Origin: a virus
Length of the DNA stretch: 41,685 bases
Virus record (IMG/VR): IMGVR_UViG_3300005548_000005
Span: 1 to 41,685 of that record
Direction: 5' to 3' (one strand)
The position numbers were made by a program, and so were the translations under genes. Positions 30,034 through 36,542 of this stretch are shown one piece after another; positions within the stretch are counted from its first letter, which is position 1; every line of letters starts with the position of its first letter. The notes under the pieces were generated by a model. It ran no database searches. It was not told the DNA's origin and saw only the letters and a program-made list of their open reading frames with translations.

Positions 30034-30122
30034 GACGCATCCTCGGCCGGCAGCCTGTGGGCGGTCTCCTCGATTAGCATCACGCCGGCGCTGAGGACCG
30101 TGAGGAGGCCGAGCACGAACAT
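30030..30122 (-). CDS. 30-residue membrane peptide
   Basis: A tiny ORF (MFVLGLLTVLSAGVMLIEE, then 11 polar residues) fills the only gap between two early genes. Its ATG overlaps the upstream stop (TGATG) and its stop overlaps the next start (GTGA), exactly like the annotated genes. One hydrophobic helix with an acidic tail. The fit in the coupled chain is the main evidence. Confidence 0.55.
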   Translation of the reverse strand: MFVLGLLTVLSAGVMLIEETAHRLPAEDAS

Positions 30123-30628
30123 CAGCTCGCCTCCGACTCGAGGGAGGCCTGCCAGGCGAACGCGTCACCCAGCGGCGTGGAGGGGGCGATGTCGTCGCGC
30201 CAGTCGCAGTACGTCGTCCGGGCGCCGGTGCTGGTCCACAGCCAGGGGATGCCGGCGGTCTCGAGGAAGTCGGTGAGCCGGACGACCAGCCAGGCATGGA
30301 GGTCGATCACCGACGGCGACATCGGCAGGTGCCGGTACGGGGTGTCGAGGGTGATCAACGTGTACGCCGGCACACAGGACGGCAGGTGGACGAAGTCGCC
30401 GGGCGGGATGACCTGGCCGTTGGCGTTGATCTCGACGACGCTGGCCAGCAGGCCCTGGCCGCGGCCCGTGGCGTAGCTGACCCGGATCGGGCTGCCGTCG
30501 GCGTCGAAGGTGACGGCCTGGTCGATCTGGACCTCGGTGACGTCGGCGAGCACCATCCGCACCGCCGGCCCGAACAGGGCCTGCTGGGGGAGCGGCTTCA
30601 GTGCGGCGATCACCGTCGACGTCGTCAC
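30122..30628 (-). CDS. Hypothetical early protein
   Basis: A 168-residue alpha/beta protein. It contains FDADGSPIRVSYATGRGQG and DLHAWLVVRLTDFLETAGIPWLWTSTG, split over helix and strand. GTG in a GTGA overlap with the ParB-like gene. No family recognised. Coupling suggests it is made with ParB. Confidence 0.52.
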   Translation of the reverse strand: MTTSTVIAALKPLPQQALFGPAVRMVLADVTEVQIDQAVTFDADGSPIRVSYATGRGQGLLASVVEINANGQVIPPGDFVHLPSCVPAYTLITLDTPYRHLPMSPSVIDLHAWLVVRLTDFLETAGIPWLWTSTGARTTYCDWRDDIAPSTPLGDAFAWQASLESEAS

Positions 30629-32070
30629 GACGCCGCCTCCTCGGCGTCGGTGTCCGCGGCCTTCGGCTCGGCCACGGAGAGGGTTGCCTCCGCGCTGTCA
30701 CGGATCCCGATGTCCTGGGTGGTGAACGGATGTCCGAGCTGCTCGAGGAACCCGAAGTAGCGGGTGGTGAGGGTGGCGCCGACCTGGCTCTGGTCGTCCT
30801 GGCTTTCGGTGAGCTGCAGGAGCACCACCATCAGCAGCCGCACCAGCCGCCAGCCAGGCATCGTCGTGTAGGTGTCGAGGAAGGCCAGGTGCTTGGCGTC
30901 CTCCTCGTCATCCCAGTAGCCGAACCGGAACCGGTCGGCTACGTCGACGCCGGCGACATCGAAGTACAGGGCGGGGGCGTCGCCAGCTTCGCCGAAGATC
31001 CAGTCGGCCGCCGGCGGGAGCACGACGCGCAGCTGGTCGACCAGGAAGTCGGGGACCATGGCGCCCTCGGGGACCAGGTCGAGGACGGTCTGGGCGCGCA
31101 GGTTCTTGGCGATCGCCTTCTGCTCGCGCTCGGTCTCCCACATGGCTCGCCGCTCCGCGTCGGCCTGCTCGCGCTCGCGGTCGGCCTTGGACTTCTTGGT
31201 GGCGTGGATGCTGGTCGCGGTGCAGACGAGCGTGATCGTGTGGGTGCCGTCCCAGTCCTTGCTGATGACGTAGCCCAGGCAGCCGTCGTGCTCGCTGCGG
31301 GCGTCGTCGTAGGCGAGGTCGGCGTAGGAGGTGAGCCGGCCGAGCTGGTCGTCCTTGCGCTGCGCTTCCCAGATGTCGCGGGCGCCCTGCATGTCGTACT
31401 CGGTGACGCCGTCCTTGGTGAGGCGACCGATGACCTGGTCGTTGTGCTCACGGTTGGCCCGGATCCGCTTCTGCCTGTCGACCTCGCCGCGGAACGAGGG
31501 ACTGCCGGCGGCCTTGACCAGCGCGGTCTGTGCCTTGGGGTCGTCCTCGAAGGCGACGATCTCGAGGGCATCGCCGATGGTGAGCTGGCCGACGTGGATC
31601 GAGTCGCGGGTCTTCTTCGAGAGCTTGAGCAGCTTGAGGCGCTCGCGGATCGTGGAGACGGGCCGACCGGTCATCTTCGCGATGTCGCGCTGGGTGTGCT
31701 TCAGGTCGCGCAGCTGCTCGAAGGCCTCGGCCTCCTCCATCGGGGACAGGTCGACTCGGTGGACGTTCTCGACGACAGCGGCCTCGATCTGCTGGGCGTC
31801 GGTGGTCAGGTCAGTGCGGACGATCGCCGGCGTCGTCTTCTTCCGGGCCTTCTTCAGGCCGTCGAGTCGACGGTGTCCGGCGATGACGACGTACCCGCCG
31901 TCGGCTGCTGGGGCGACCACGATCGGCTGGATCAGACCCTGCCCCTTGATCGAGGCGACCATCTCGTCGTCGGCGACGACCTTGCGGCGTGGGTTGGCGG
32001 GATGGGGCTTGATGGTCTTGACCTCGAGCGCGGGCTCGAAGCTGGTGGTGGTGTCGGTGCTACTGGGCAT
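30625..32070 (-). CDS. ParB-like protein (first copy)
   Basis: A 481-residue protein with the ParB/Srx core: NPRR (26-29), GHRRLDGL (65-72), ENVHRVDLSPMEEA (101-114), then an HTH (124-150; DIAKMTGRPVSTIRERLKLLKL). The long C-terminal half (190-481) has a charged coiled stretch (KKSKADREREQADAERRA) and no known domain. ATG with GAGGT SD. ParB proteins are CTP switches that load at parS; without ParA this one may act in regulation or phage genome organisation. Confidence 0.82.
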   Translation of the reverse strand: MPSSTDTTTSFEPALEVKTIKPHPANPRRKVVADDEMVASIKGQGLIQPIVVAPAADGGYVVIAGHRRLDGLKKARKKTTPAIVRTDLTTDAQQIEAAVVENVHRVDLSPMEEAEAFEQLRDLKHTQRDIAKMTGRPVSTIRERLKLLKLSKKTRDSIHVGQLTIGDALEIVAFEDDPKAQTALVKAAGSPSFRGEVDRQKRIRANREHNDQVIGRLTKDGVTEYDMQGARDIWEAQRKDDQLGRLTSYADLAYDDARSEHDGCLGYVISKDWDGTHTITLVCTATSIHATKKSKADREREQADAERRAMWETEREQKAIAKNLRAQTVLDLVPEGAMVPDFLVDQLRVVLPPAADWIFGEAGDAPALYFDVAGVDVADRFRFGYWDDEEDAKHLAFLDTYTTMPGWRLVRLLMVVLLQLTESQDDQSQVGATLTTRYFGFLEQLGHPFTTQDIGIRDSAEATLSVAEPKAADTDAEEAAS

Positions 32071-32103
32071 TGCGTGACCTCGGTTCTCGTTGCGGTGCTG
32101 CGG

Positions 32104-32508
32104 CTAGGTGCGCAGTGGTTCCCGTCGTCTGGTCAGGCGGCCGGACGCGAGGGTCTCGGTGAGCACGAACCCGCCGGGGTGGAACCGCCACCGCGCGACG
32201 TGGGCGTGCAGGGACGCGACCACGCGGCCGTCGGGCAGCGTGATCGGGGCGAGGCAGGTCTGGTGGTCGAAGAGCACCAGCGACAGCAGGGCGACCTGGT
32301 CGACCTCGTGGAAGTTCACGGCGGCCGCTCCGGCGAGGAGCAGGTCGCCCGGGGTCAGGTCGGCGTAGTGATCGCGGAACTGGGTGGCGGTGTCGGTGAC
32401 CGGGAACGTGGGCCGGCCCTCGAGCCGCGACGGCCGGATCCCGTGCAGCTCACGGACGACGGGCTCGTCGTACGACTCGACGGCCCGCTCGACGTCGACC
32501 TGGCTCAT
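32104..32508 (-). CDS. Hypothetical early protein
   Basis: A 134-residue protein (RAVESYDEPVVRELHG, later FPVTDTATQFRDHYADLTPGDLLLAG). No cysteine cluster, membrane segment or known motif. ATG in an ATGA overlap. Second to last gene before ParB in the early chain; 33 bases separate the two. Confidence 0.5.
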   Translation of the reverse strand: MSQVDVERAVESYDEPVVRELHGIRPSRLEGRPTFPVTDTATQFRDHYADLTPGDLLLAGAAAVNFHEVDQVALLSLVLFDHQTCLAPITLPDGRVVASLHAHVARWRFHPGGFVLTETLASGRLTRRREPLRT

Positions 32509-32837
32509 GAGGATGCCGCCTCCGCGGGCTCCGGTCCGGAGCTCGGGACACCGGGCGCCGCAACGGGAACGGCGTCGGAGCCCGCGGAGGTGGTGGTGCC
32601 CTCGGTGGGACCGGACCCCCCCATGGGTCCCACCGAGGAGATGAAGGCGCGCGTCAGCGACATGGACAGCGGCGAGGTGCCGAAGCCGCGGCCGTCGAGA
32701 GCTGCGCGTTGGAGGCCGGCTGCGACCGCGTCGAGGACGAGCTCGGGATCGACACCGTCATCGAGGGCGTTCTGCACGCTGGCCTGGATCCGGCGAAGGA
32801 TCGCCAGGGCGGCGTCGTCGGAGATCTCGTCGGTCAC
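32505..32837 (-). CDS. Hypothetical early protein
   Basis: A 110-residue protein with a helical N-terminus (DDAALAILRRIQASVQNALDDG) and a low-complexity Gly/Ser/Thr/Pro C-terminus. GTG in a GTGA overlap. No recognised family. Confidence 0.5.
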   Translation of the reverse strand: MTDEISDDAALAILRRIQASVQNALDDGVDPELVLDAVAAGLQRAALDGRGFGTSPLSMSLTRAFISSVGPMGGSGPTEGTTTSAGSDAVPVAAPGVPSSGPEPAEAASS

Positions 32838-33001
32838 GGCTGACCGCCCGTCGTGGCCGGGGCCTGCTGCATGGTGTCGCCGAGGTGGTGCAGGCCGGTG
32901 GCCATGTCGTGGAGGACGAGCACGATCGCCAGCACGCACAGGAGACCGAGCGCGGTGGCCATCACCATCGAGGCCCGGGAGTCACCGCGGCGGGCGGCCA
33001 T
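32834..33001 (-). CDS. Small single-pass membrane protein
   Basis: A 55-residue protein with one hydrophobic helix (MVMATALGLLCVLAIVLVLH) after a short basic start. ATG in an ATGA overlap with the HTH gene. Second gene of the early unit, so expressed early; membrane exclusion is possible but unproven. Confidence 0.55.
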   Translation of the reverse strand: MAARRGDSRASMVMATALGLLCVLAIVLVLHDMATGLHHLGDTMQQAPATTGGQP

Positions 33002-33204
33002 CACGTACCACGCTCGATGCGCTCGACGTCCTCGAGGCGGTACCGGCGGTGACCCGAGGGGAGCTTGACCACGGGGAGGCGCCCGTCCCAGGTGCGCAGC
33101 GTCGAGGGGGAGATCCCGAGCCGACGGGCGACCTCGCGAGGAGTCAGCAGCGGCCGCGGCTCTGGTGCGGTAACTGCGGATCCATGCGATTTTCGCGGGC
33201 TCAT
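33001..33204 (-). CDS. MerR-type HTH protein, first early gene (Xis/Cro-like candidate)
   Basis: A 67-residue protein: LLTPREVARRLGISPSTLRTWDG is the HTH, then LPVVKLPSGHRRYRLEDVERI, the wing and a helix, as in excisionases and BldC-like regulators. It is transcribed divergently from the repressor, the place of Cro and Xis in similar phages. Its ATG has no SD and lies just after a TACGGT -10, so the mRNA is probably near leaderless. Confidence 0.72.
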   Translation of the reverse strand: MSPRKSHGSAVTAPEPRPLLTPREVARRLGISPSTLRTWDGRLPVVKLPSGHRRYRLEDVERIERGT

Positions 33205-33212
33205 GGGGAGTG

Positions 33213-33218
33213 ACCGTA
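33213..33218 (-). promoter_or_regulatory. -10 of early leftward promoter
   Basis: TACGGT on the minus strand fits TAnnnT and ends eight bases before the early ATG, which would put transcription start within a base or two of that ATG. The -35 region is weak. The inverted repeat at 33241-33270 lies just upstream, as an operator would. Confidence 0.5.
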
Positions 33219-33240
33219 GACGAAAGTCGTGGATCTAGCC

Positions 33241-33270
33241 AGATTTTGCCTAGCGTGTTGCGCAAAATCT
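33241..33270. promoter_or_regulatory. Operator-like inverted repeat between repressor and early genes
   Basis: AGATTTTGC (33241-33249) and GCAAAATCT (33262-33270) form a perfect 9-base inverted repeat, in an AT-rich patch of an otherwise GC-rich genome. It lies in the 110-base gap between the divergent repressor and early genes. This is the natural binding site for the repressor dimer. Confidence 0.7.
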
Positions 33271-33302
33271 CGCAGTTCTGGCGGATTCAGGCGTTTTCCG
33301 GC

Positions 33303-33308
33303 TACAGT
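33303..33308 (+). promoter_or_regulatory. -10 of repressor promoter, leaderless mRNA likely
   Basis: TACAGT ends six bases before the repressor ATG, which puts +1 on the A of the ATG. There is no SD upstream. Leaderless mRNAs are common in actinobacteria and are typical of phage repressors. The -35 is not clear. Confidence 0.6.
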
Positions 33309-33314
33309 GTGGTC

Positions 33315-33794
33315 ATGACGACTGAGGGCGCTCCGGCGGTACCGACCGCCGATGCGATCGTGGGCGAGAAGGTCTTCCACTGGATGTGGCGGATGAAGAT
33401 CTCGCAGACCGAGATGGCGAGGCACCTCGGGATCTCGCAGACCAATGTCAGCCGCCGACTTCGCGGCGAGACCGGCTGGACGATCGACGACATCATCACC
33501 GCGGCCCGTGTCCTACGGCTGTCGCCGGGCGACCTGCTCCCGGGCGACGACTACGAGGGTCGTCCGGGTGGTGGTGGTACTCAGTACGCCATCAGGGACT
33601 CGAACCCCGAACCCGCTGATTACGGATCAGCGGACGCCACGATCCTGCAGATGCCGCGTCGCCCGCGGCCGATCAGCGGCGAGCGGGCAGCGTCCACACA
33701 GACTGGCTGGGGGGCCACTGTGGTCCGCCTCGAGGCACGTTCCTCGAGGCGGACCACCACTTCTTCGGCCTGGTGCGACCAGGCCAGCTCGTGA
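33315..33794 (+). CDS. Immunity repressor, virus form (attP within gene)
   Basis: A 159-residue protein. Residues about 18-76 are a Cro/CI-type HTH (KISQTEMARHLGISQTNVSR, then TIDDIITAARVLRLSPGDLL). From residue 92 the reading frame runs through a tRNA-like attP core (AIRDSNPEPAD), so the last 57 residues (103-159) come from phage DNA beyond the core. Integration would replace that tail with host sequence, here probably an immediate stop after codon 102. The short form would be the active prophage repressor. No -LAA-like tag is visible on the virus form. Confidence 0.82.
   Translation: MTTEGAPAVPTADAIVGEKVFHWMWRMKISQTEMARHLGISQTNVSRRLRGETGWTIDDIITAARVLRLSPGDLLPGDDYEGRPGGGGTQYAIRDSNPEPADYGSADATILQMPRRPRPISGERAASTQTGWGATVVRLEARSSRRTTTSSAWCDQASS
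33587..33633 (+). other. attP core (tRNA 3'-half match) inside the repressor gene
   Basis: Reverse-complemented, 33587-33622 reads as a tRNA from position 37 to 71: anticodon-stem 3' arm TCAGC, variable loop GGGTT, T-arm CGGGG-TTCGAGT-CCCTG with correct pairing, and acceptor 3' strand ATGGCG. The anticodon loop itself is diverged (C at position 33), so it is not a working tRNA. CCGCTGAT and ATCAGCGG (33613-33633) form an inverted pair around TACGG, a plausible integrase core site. From memory it best fits actinobacterial tRNA-Lys. Confidence 0.78.
33720..33757 (+). terminator. Perfect 16-bp hairpin in the repressor tail
   Basis: Stem 33720-33735 pairs without mismatch to 33742-33757 around a six-base loop (cacgtt). 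The stem contains CTCGAGG/CCTCGAG. It is followed by CCACTTCTT, only partly T-rich. It lies beyond the attP core, between the truncated repressor and int, so it could stop repressor transcripts before int, or be an integrase/host-factor site. Confidence 0.55.
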
Positions 33795-33832
33795 CCGCAG
33801 TCCCCGCATCACCATCCCCCCAGGAGAACACC

Positions 33833-34024
33833 ATGACCGCCACCGCCCTCCGCCTGATCGACACCACCGCCACCACCCCCGAGCACGAGCAGACTCCCGT
33901 CGTCGACGCCGGTGTCGCGGCCGGCCTGATCCACACCTGGGCGGCGGTGCAGACCACGTTGCTCGAGCGGCAGATCCGCCGGTCCGGTGCGCTGCAGCGG
34001 TACGTCCGCGGCTCGGTGAAGTGA
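33833..34024 (+). CDS. Small protein between repressor and integrase
   Basis: A 63-residue protein from ATG with AGGAG eight bases upstream. The C-terminal half is helical and basic (AGLIHTWAAVQTTLLERQIRRSG). No family recognised. Its position between repressor and int suggests a lysogeny function, such as an integration co-factor. Confidence 0.55.
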   Translation: MTATALRLIDTTATTPEHEQTPVVDAGVAAGLIHTWAAVQTTLLERQIRRSGALQRYVRGSVK

Positions 34025-34098
34025 CGCGCCCGGGTCCACCTCGGGAAAGTCTCAACGTAACCTCAAGACCCGCTCTGGCGTTGGTAGGTCGATGCCCT

Positions 34099-34917
34099 AT
34101 GAACTCGACGGATCGGGCCGTTGAGAGCTGGGCCAGCTGGATGCGTGCCGCGGGGCGAGCCCCCGGCACGATCGCGTTACGAACGGGGCACGTCCGCAAG
34201 GTCTTCCGGGACCTGGGCGTGCAGCAGCTCAACGACGTCACGACCGAGCAGCTGGTCGAGTTCTTGGCCACGCAGCGATGGCGGCCGAACACGCGCCGCT
34301 CCTACCGGGCTTCCCTGCGGGTCTTCTACGACTGGGCCCGAGCCGCCGGCTACGTCGAGGCCTCGCCGGTCGAGCGGGTGCCGGCCCCGAAGATCCCGCG
34401 ATCGCGGCCGCGGCCGCTGCCCGAGGACAACTACCGGCTCGCGCTGCAGGTCGCCCGGTACGAGCCGGCGCTGCGGATCGCGATCCGCCTCGGTGGGCAG
34501 TGCGGTCTACGGCGCGCGGAGCTCTCCCGGGTCCACCGCGACGACGTCTTCGAGGACCTGATCGGGCATGCGCTGCGGGTGGTCGGGAAGGGGGGCCACG
34601 AACGGCTCGTGCCGCTGCCCGAGGACCTGGCCCACGATCTGCTCGCGCGGCCCCAGGGTTGGCTGTTCCCGTCGCCGCGGCTCCACGGTCGGCCGGCGAC
34701 ACCGCAGGCCGTGGGGCGGTGGATCTCGTCGCTCCTGGGGCCCGGGTTCACCACCCACTCGCTGCGGCACCGGTGCGGGACGATGGCGCTCGAGCACAAC
34801 GGCGGGAACCTCCGCGCTGTCCAGGAGCTCCTCGGCCACGCGAAGCCCGAGACCACTGCGATCTACACCCTGGTCCGGGAGGAGACGATCCGCGCCGCCA
34901 TGGAAGGTGCGGCTTGA
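34099..34917 (+). CDS. int: Tyrosine integrase
   Basis: A 272-residue protein. Residues about 5-92 are the SAM-like core-binding domain. The catalytic domain carries Arg138 (GLRRAEL), Lys164 (VGKGGHERLVPL), His220 and Arg223 (HSLR), His247 (LLGHAKPETT) and nucleophile Tyr256. There is no N-terminal arm-binding domain, so it is XerC-sized. It ends -MEGAA, a small-residue end like ssrA-type tags. It would recombine attP, 0.5 kb upstream, with a host tRNA gene. Confidence 0.93.
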   Translation: MNSTDRAVESWASWMRAAGRAPGTIALRTGHVRKVFRDLGVQQLNDVTTEQLVEFLATQRWRPNTRRSYRASLRVFYDWARAAGYVEASPVERVPAPKIPRSRPRPLPEDNYRLALQVARYEPALRIAIRLGGQCGLRRAELSRVHRDDVFEDLIGHALRVVGKGGHERLVPLPEDLAHDLLARPQGWLFPSPRLHGRPATPQAVGRWISSLLGPGFTTHSLRHRCGTMALEHNGGNLRAVQELLGHAKPETTAIYTLVREETIRAAMEGAA

Positions 34918-34960
34918 CCATCTCGTGACAGAAGGCCGGGGCACATGTTCTGCTGGCCGC

Positions 34961-35167
34961 ATGATCCTCGCGATAGCGGAGCTTGATCCTGACGGCACGC
35001 TGAGGTGCCCCATTTGTGGGTCGAAGTCGTTCACGATGAAGCGCAGCACCCGAGATCGAATGATGTGGGGTATCTGGGGACTGCTCCCGTGGGTGGCTAA
35101 GAAGAAGCACATCACGTGCCTCGGCTGTCGGGTGGAGTTGAGTCCGCCGCGAGCCCCTGCGTCCTGA
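34961..35167 (+). CDS. Zinc-ribbon protein downstream of integrase
   Basis: A 68-residue protein with CPICG near residue 16 and CLGC near residue 53, a standard zinc ribbon, separated by a Trp/Met-rich stretch (MMWGIWGLLPWVAKKK). Weak SD. It would be next to an attachment end in the prophage and may be expressed there. Function unknown. Confidence 0.55.
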   Translation: MILAIAELDPDGTLRCPICGSKSFTMKRSTRDRMMWGIWGLLPWVAKKKHITCLGCRVELSPPRAPAS

Positions 35168-35171
35168 GCCC

Positions 35172-35429
35172 TCAGTCGGCCTCGAGGACCTGAGCGCTCA
35201 GCCAGTCCTCGACGATCACCCACCCGGAGGTGTGCCGCACCGGGTGCACCACGCGGCCCTGCCAGCCCGCCGGCGTACGCCGCCACTCCAGGAGCAGTCC
35301 CGGCTGGCGGCCGCCGTCCTCGAGCACCCAGCAGCGCTTCACCGGCGCCAGGTCCTCGCCGCCAGCGTTGCGGAGGAGACGCTCGCGGCCGATCCAGTCG
35401 TCGCGTCGACCGCTCATCCCGCCCGCCAT
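35172..35429 (-). CDS. Hypothetical protein with its own leaderless promoter
   Basis: An 85-residue Trp-rich, probably beta protein (CWVLEDGGRQPGLLLEWRRTP, later TSGWVIVEDWLSAQVLEAD). It starts directly downstream of a TAGCGT -10 and is cut off from the late unit by the terminator at 35454-35485. It converges on int-side genes with four bases between stops. An independently expressed gene beside the lysogeny module is a candidate lysogenic-conversion or defence gene. Confidence 0.6.
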   Translation of the reverse strand: MAGGMSGRRDDWIGRERLLRNAGGEDLAPVKRCWVLEDGGRQPGLLLEWRRTPAGWQGRVVHPVRHTSGWVIVEDWLSAQVLEAD

Positions 35430-35435
35430 GGGCCG

Positions 35436-35441
35436 ACGCTA
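35436..35441 (-). promoter_or_regulatory. -10 for the isolated leftward gene
   Basis: TAGCGT on the minus strand ends six bases before the ATG, giving a predicted leaderless mRNA. The spacing is the same as for the repressor promoter. The -35 lies in the terminator flank and is weak. Confidence 0.45.
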
Positions 35442-35453
35442 AGGCATGACGAA

Positions 35454-35485
35454 ACCGCCCCACCCTGTGGTCAGGGTGGGGCGGT
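35454..35485 (-). terminator. Intrinsic terminator of the late unit
   Basis: ACCGCCCCACCCTG (35454-35467) pairs perfectly with CAGGGTGGGGCGGT (35472-35485) around the tetraloop TGGT. On the minus strand it is followed by TTTCGTC. It lies 21 bases after the last late gene and so ends the leftward late transcript of nearly 25 kb. Confidence 0.85.
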
Positions 35486-35506
35486 CTGTCGGTGGGTCGA
35501 GCGGTG

Positions 35507-36541
35507 CTACTTGCCCTGGGCGGCGGCTGCCCACACGGCGTTGGTCTGGGGCCGGGTCTCGAAGAGGTTGTCGCCCTTGGCCGACTCGAAGAACAGGACG
35601 TAGTCGAACTTCGCCGCACGCCAGTAGTCACGGATCGCCTGGACCTTGGCCGCGGCCTGCGTGTCGGTCAGGGACTGCGGGTTGGAGTCCGTCGACCAGC
35701 CGGTCTCCCAGACCGCGAGCGGCAGGCCCCACTGGAGGGCCCAGTCCCGGGCCGGGTCGAACGCCGCGCCGATCGTCTTCTGAGTCACCCAGTAGGCGTC
35801 GATCGTCAGCCGGTCGTAGTTCTCCGGGTGGAACCACTGCGTCGGGTACGACGGGTCGGTCTTGGCCACGTTGGAGAGGACCCAGCCGGTGATCCCGCCG
35901 AGACAGACCTCGACGTTCGGCAGGCCCATGGCGTCGACGATCTTCTTGATCGCGGCGTGGCCCTTGGCGACGTCGGCCGCGGTGTAGGTGCCCTTGCGGA
36001 TCTTGGCGTCGTTCTCGTGGTCACCCGCCAGGTGGAACTGCTGGGTGGGCCTGGCGGCGTAGGACGCGAGCTCGGTCTGCAGCGTCTTCACCGCGGTCGC
36101 GTCACCTGCTCCTAGAGGCTTGATCCACTTCGACCCGATCGACACGGCGATGGTCGGTGAGGGACTCTGGGTGGCCTTGCCGCTGTAGGCGTCGCCCCCG
36201 TAGACCCGGTCGACCGGCAGCGTCGTGACACCGAGCGCGGTGGCGACGCGCTTCCGGGCGGTGGCGCTCTGGGCGTCCCCGCCGATGGTCAGGGGTCCGG
36301 GGTACGCCGAGAAGATCGTCTTCACCGGCGGCGGCGGAGGTGGAGGCGTCGGGTCCGGGTGGGTGGCCTTGTAGTCGGCCAGCGCCTGGACGGCCGCAGC
36401 CTCGGCCAACTCCGCCTCACTCACCTGCTGGGTGAGCCGGTCGATCGTGGCGGCGTTCTCGGCGGCCAGCTGCGCGTCGGCCTCCTCGTGGGTGTCGAGG
36501 AGCTGCTTGACGGCCGCGTCGACCTGATCAGCGAGGCTCAC
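35507..36541 (-). CDS. TIM-barrel glycoside-hydrolase-like protein, last late gene
   Basis: A 344-residue protein from GTG, one base after the holin stop. Residues 1-60 are a coiled coil (DRLTQQVSEAELAEAAAVQAL), then a poly-Pro linker, then an alpha/beta barrel. Glu in AGDHEND and Glu in LAVWETGWS are placed like the acid/base and nucleophile of clan-A hydrolases. It may be a cell-wall glycosidase working with the M23 enzyme, or a tail-borne enzyme. The family is inferred from motifs only. Confidence 0.62.
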   Translation of the reverse strand: MSLADQVDAAVKQLLDTHEEADAQLAAENAATIDRLTQQVSEAELAEAAAVQALADYKATHPDPTPPPPPPPVKTIFSAYPGPLTIGGDAQSATARKRVATALGVTTLPVDRVYGGDAYSGKATQSPSPTIAVSIGSKWIKPLGAGDATAVKTLQTELASYAARPTQQFHLAGDHENDAKIRKGTYTAADVAKGHAAIKKIVDAMGLPNVEVCLGGITGWVLSNVAKTDPSYPTQWFHPENYDRLTIDAYWVTQKTIGAAFDPARDWALQWGLPLAVWETGWSTDSNPQSLTDTQAAAKVQAIRDYWRAAKFDYVLFFESAKGDNLFETRPQTNAVWAAAAQGK

Positions 36542-36542
36542 G

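Noticed and set aside
33587-33659. Functional phage tRNA gene
   Set aside because: Only the 3' half fits tRNA geometry; position 33 is C, and there is no D-arm or matching 5' acceptor strand. It is an attachment core.
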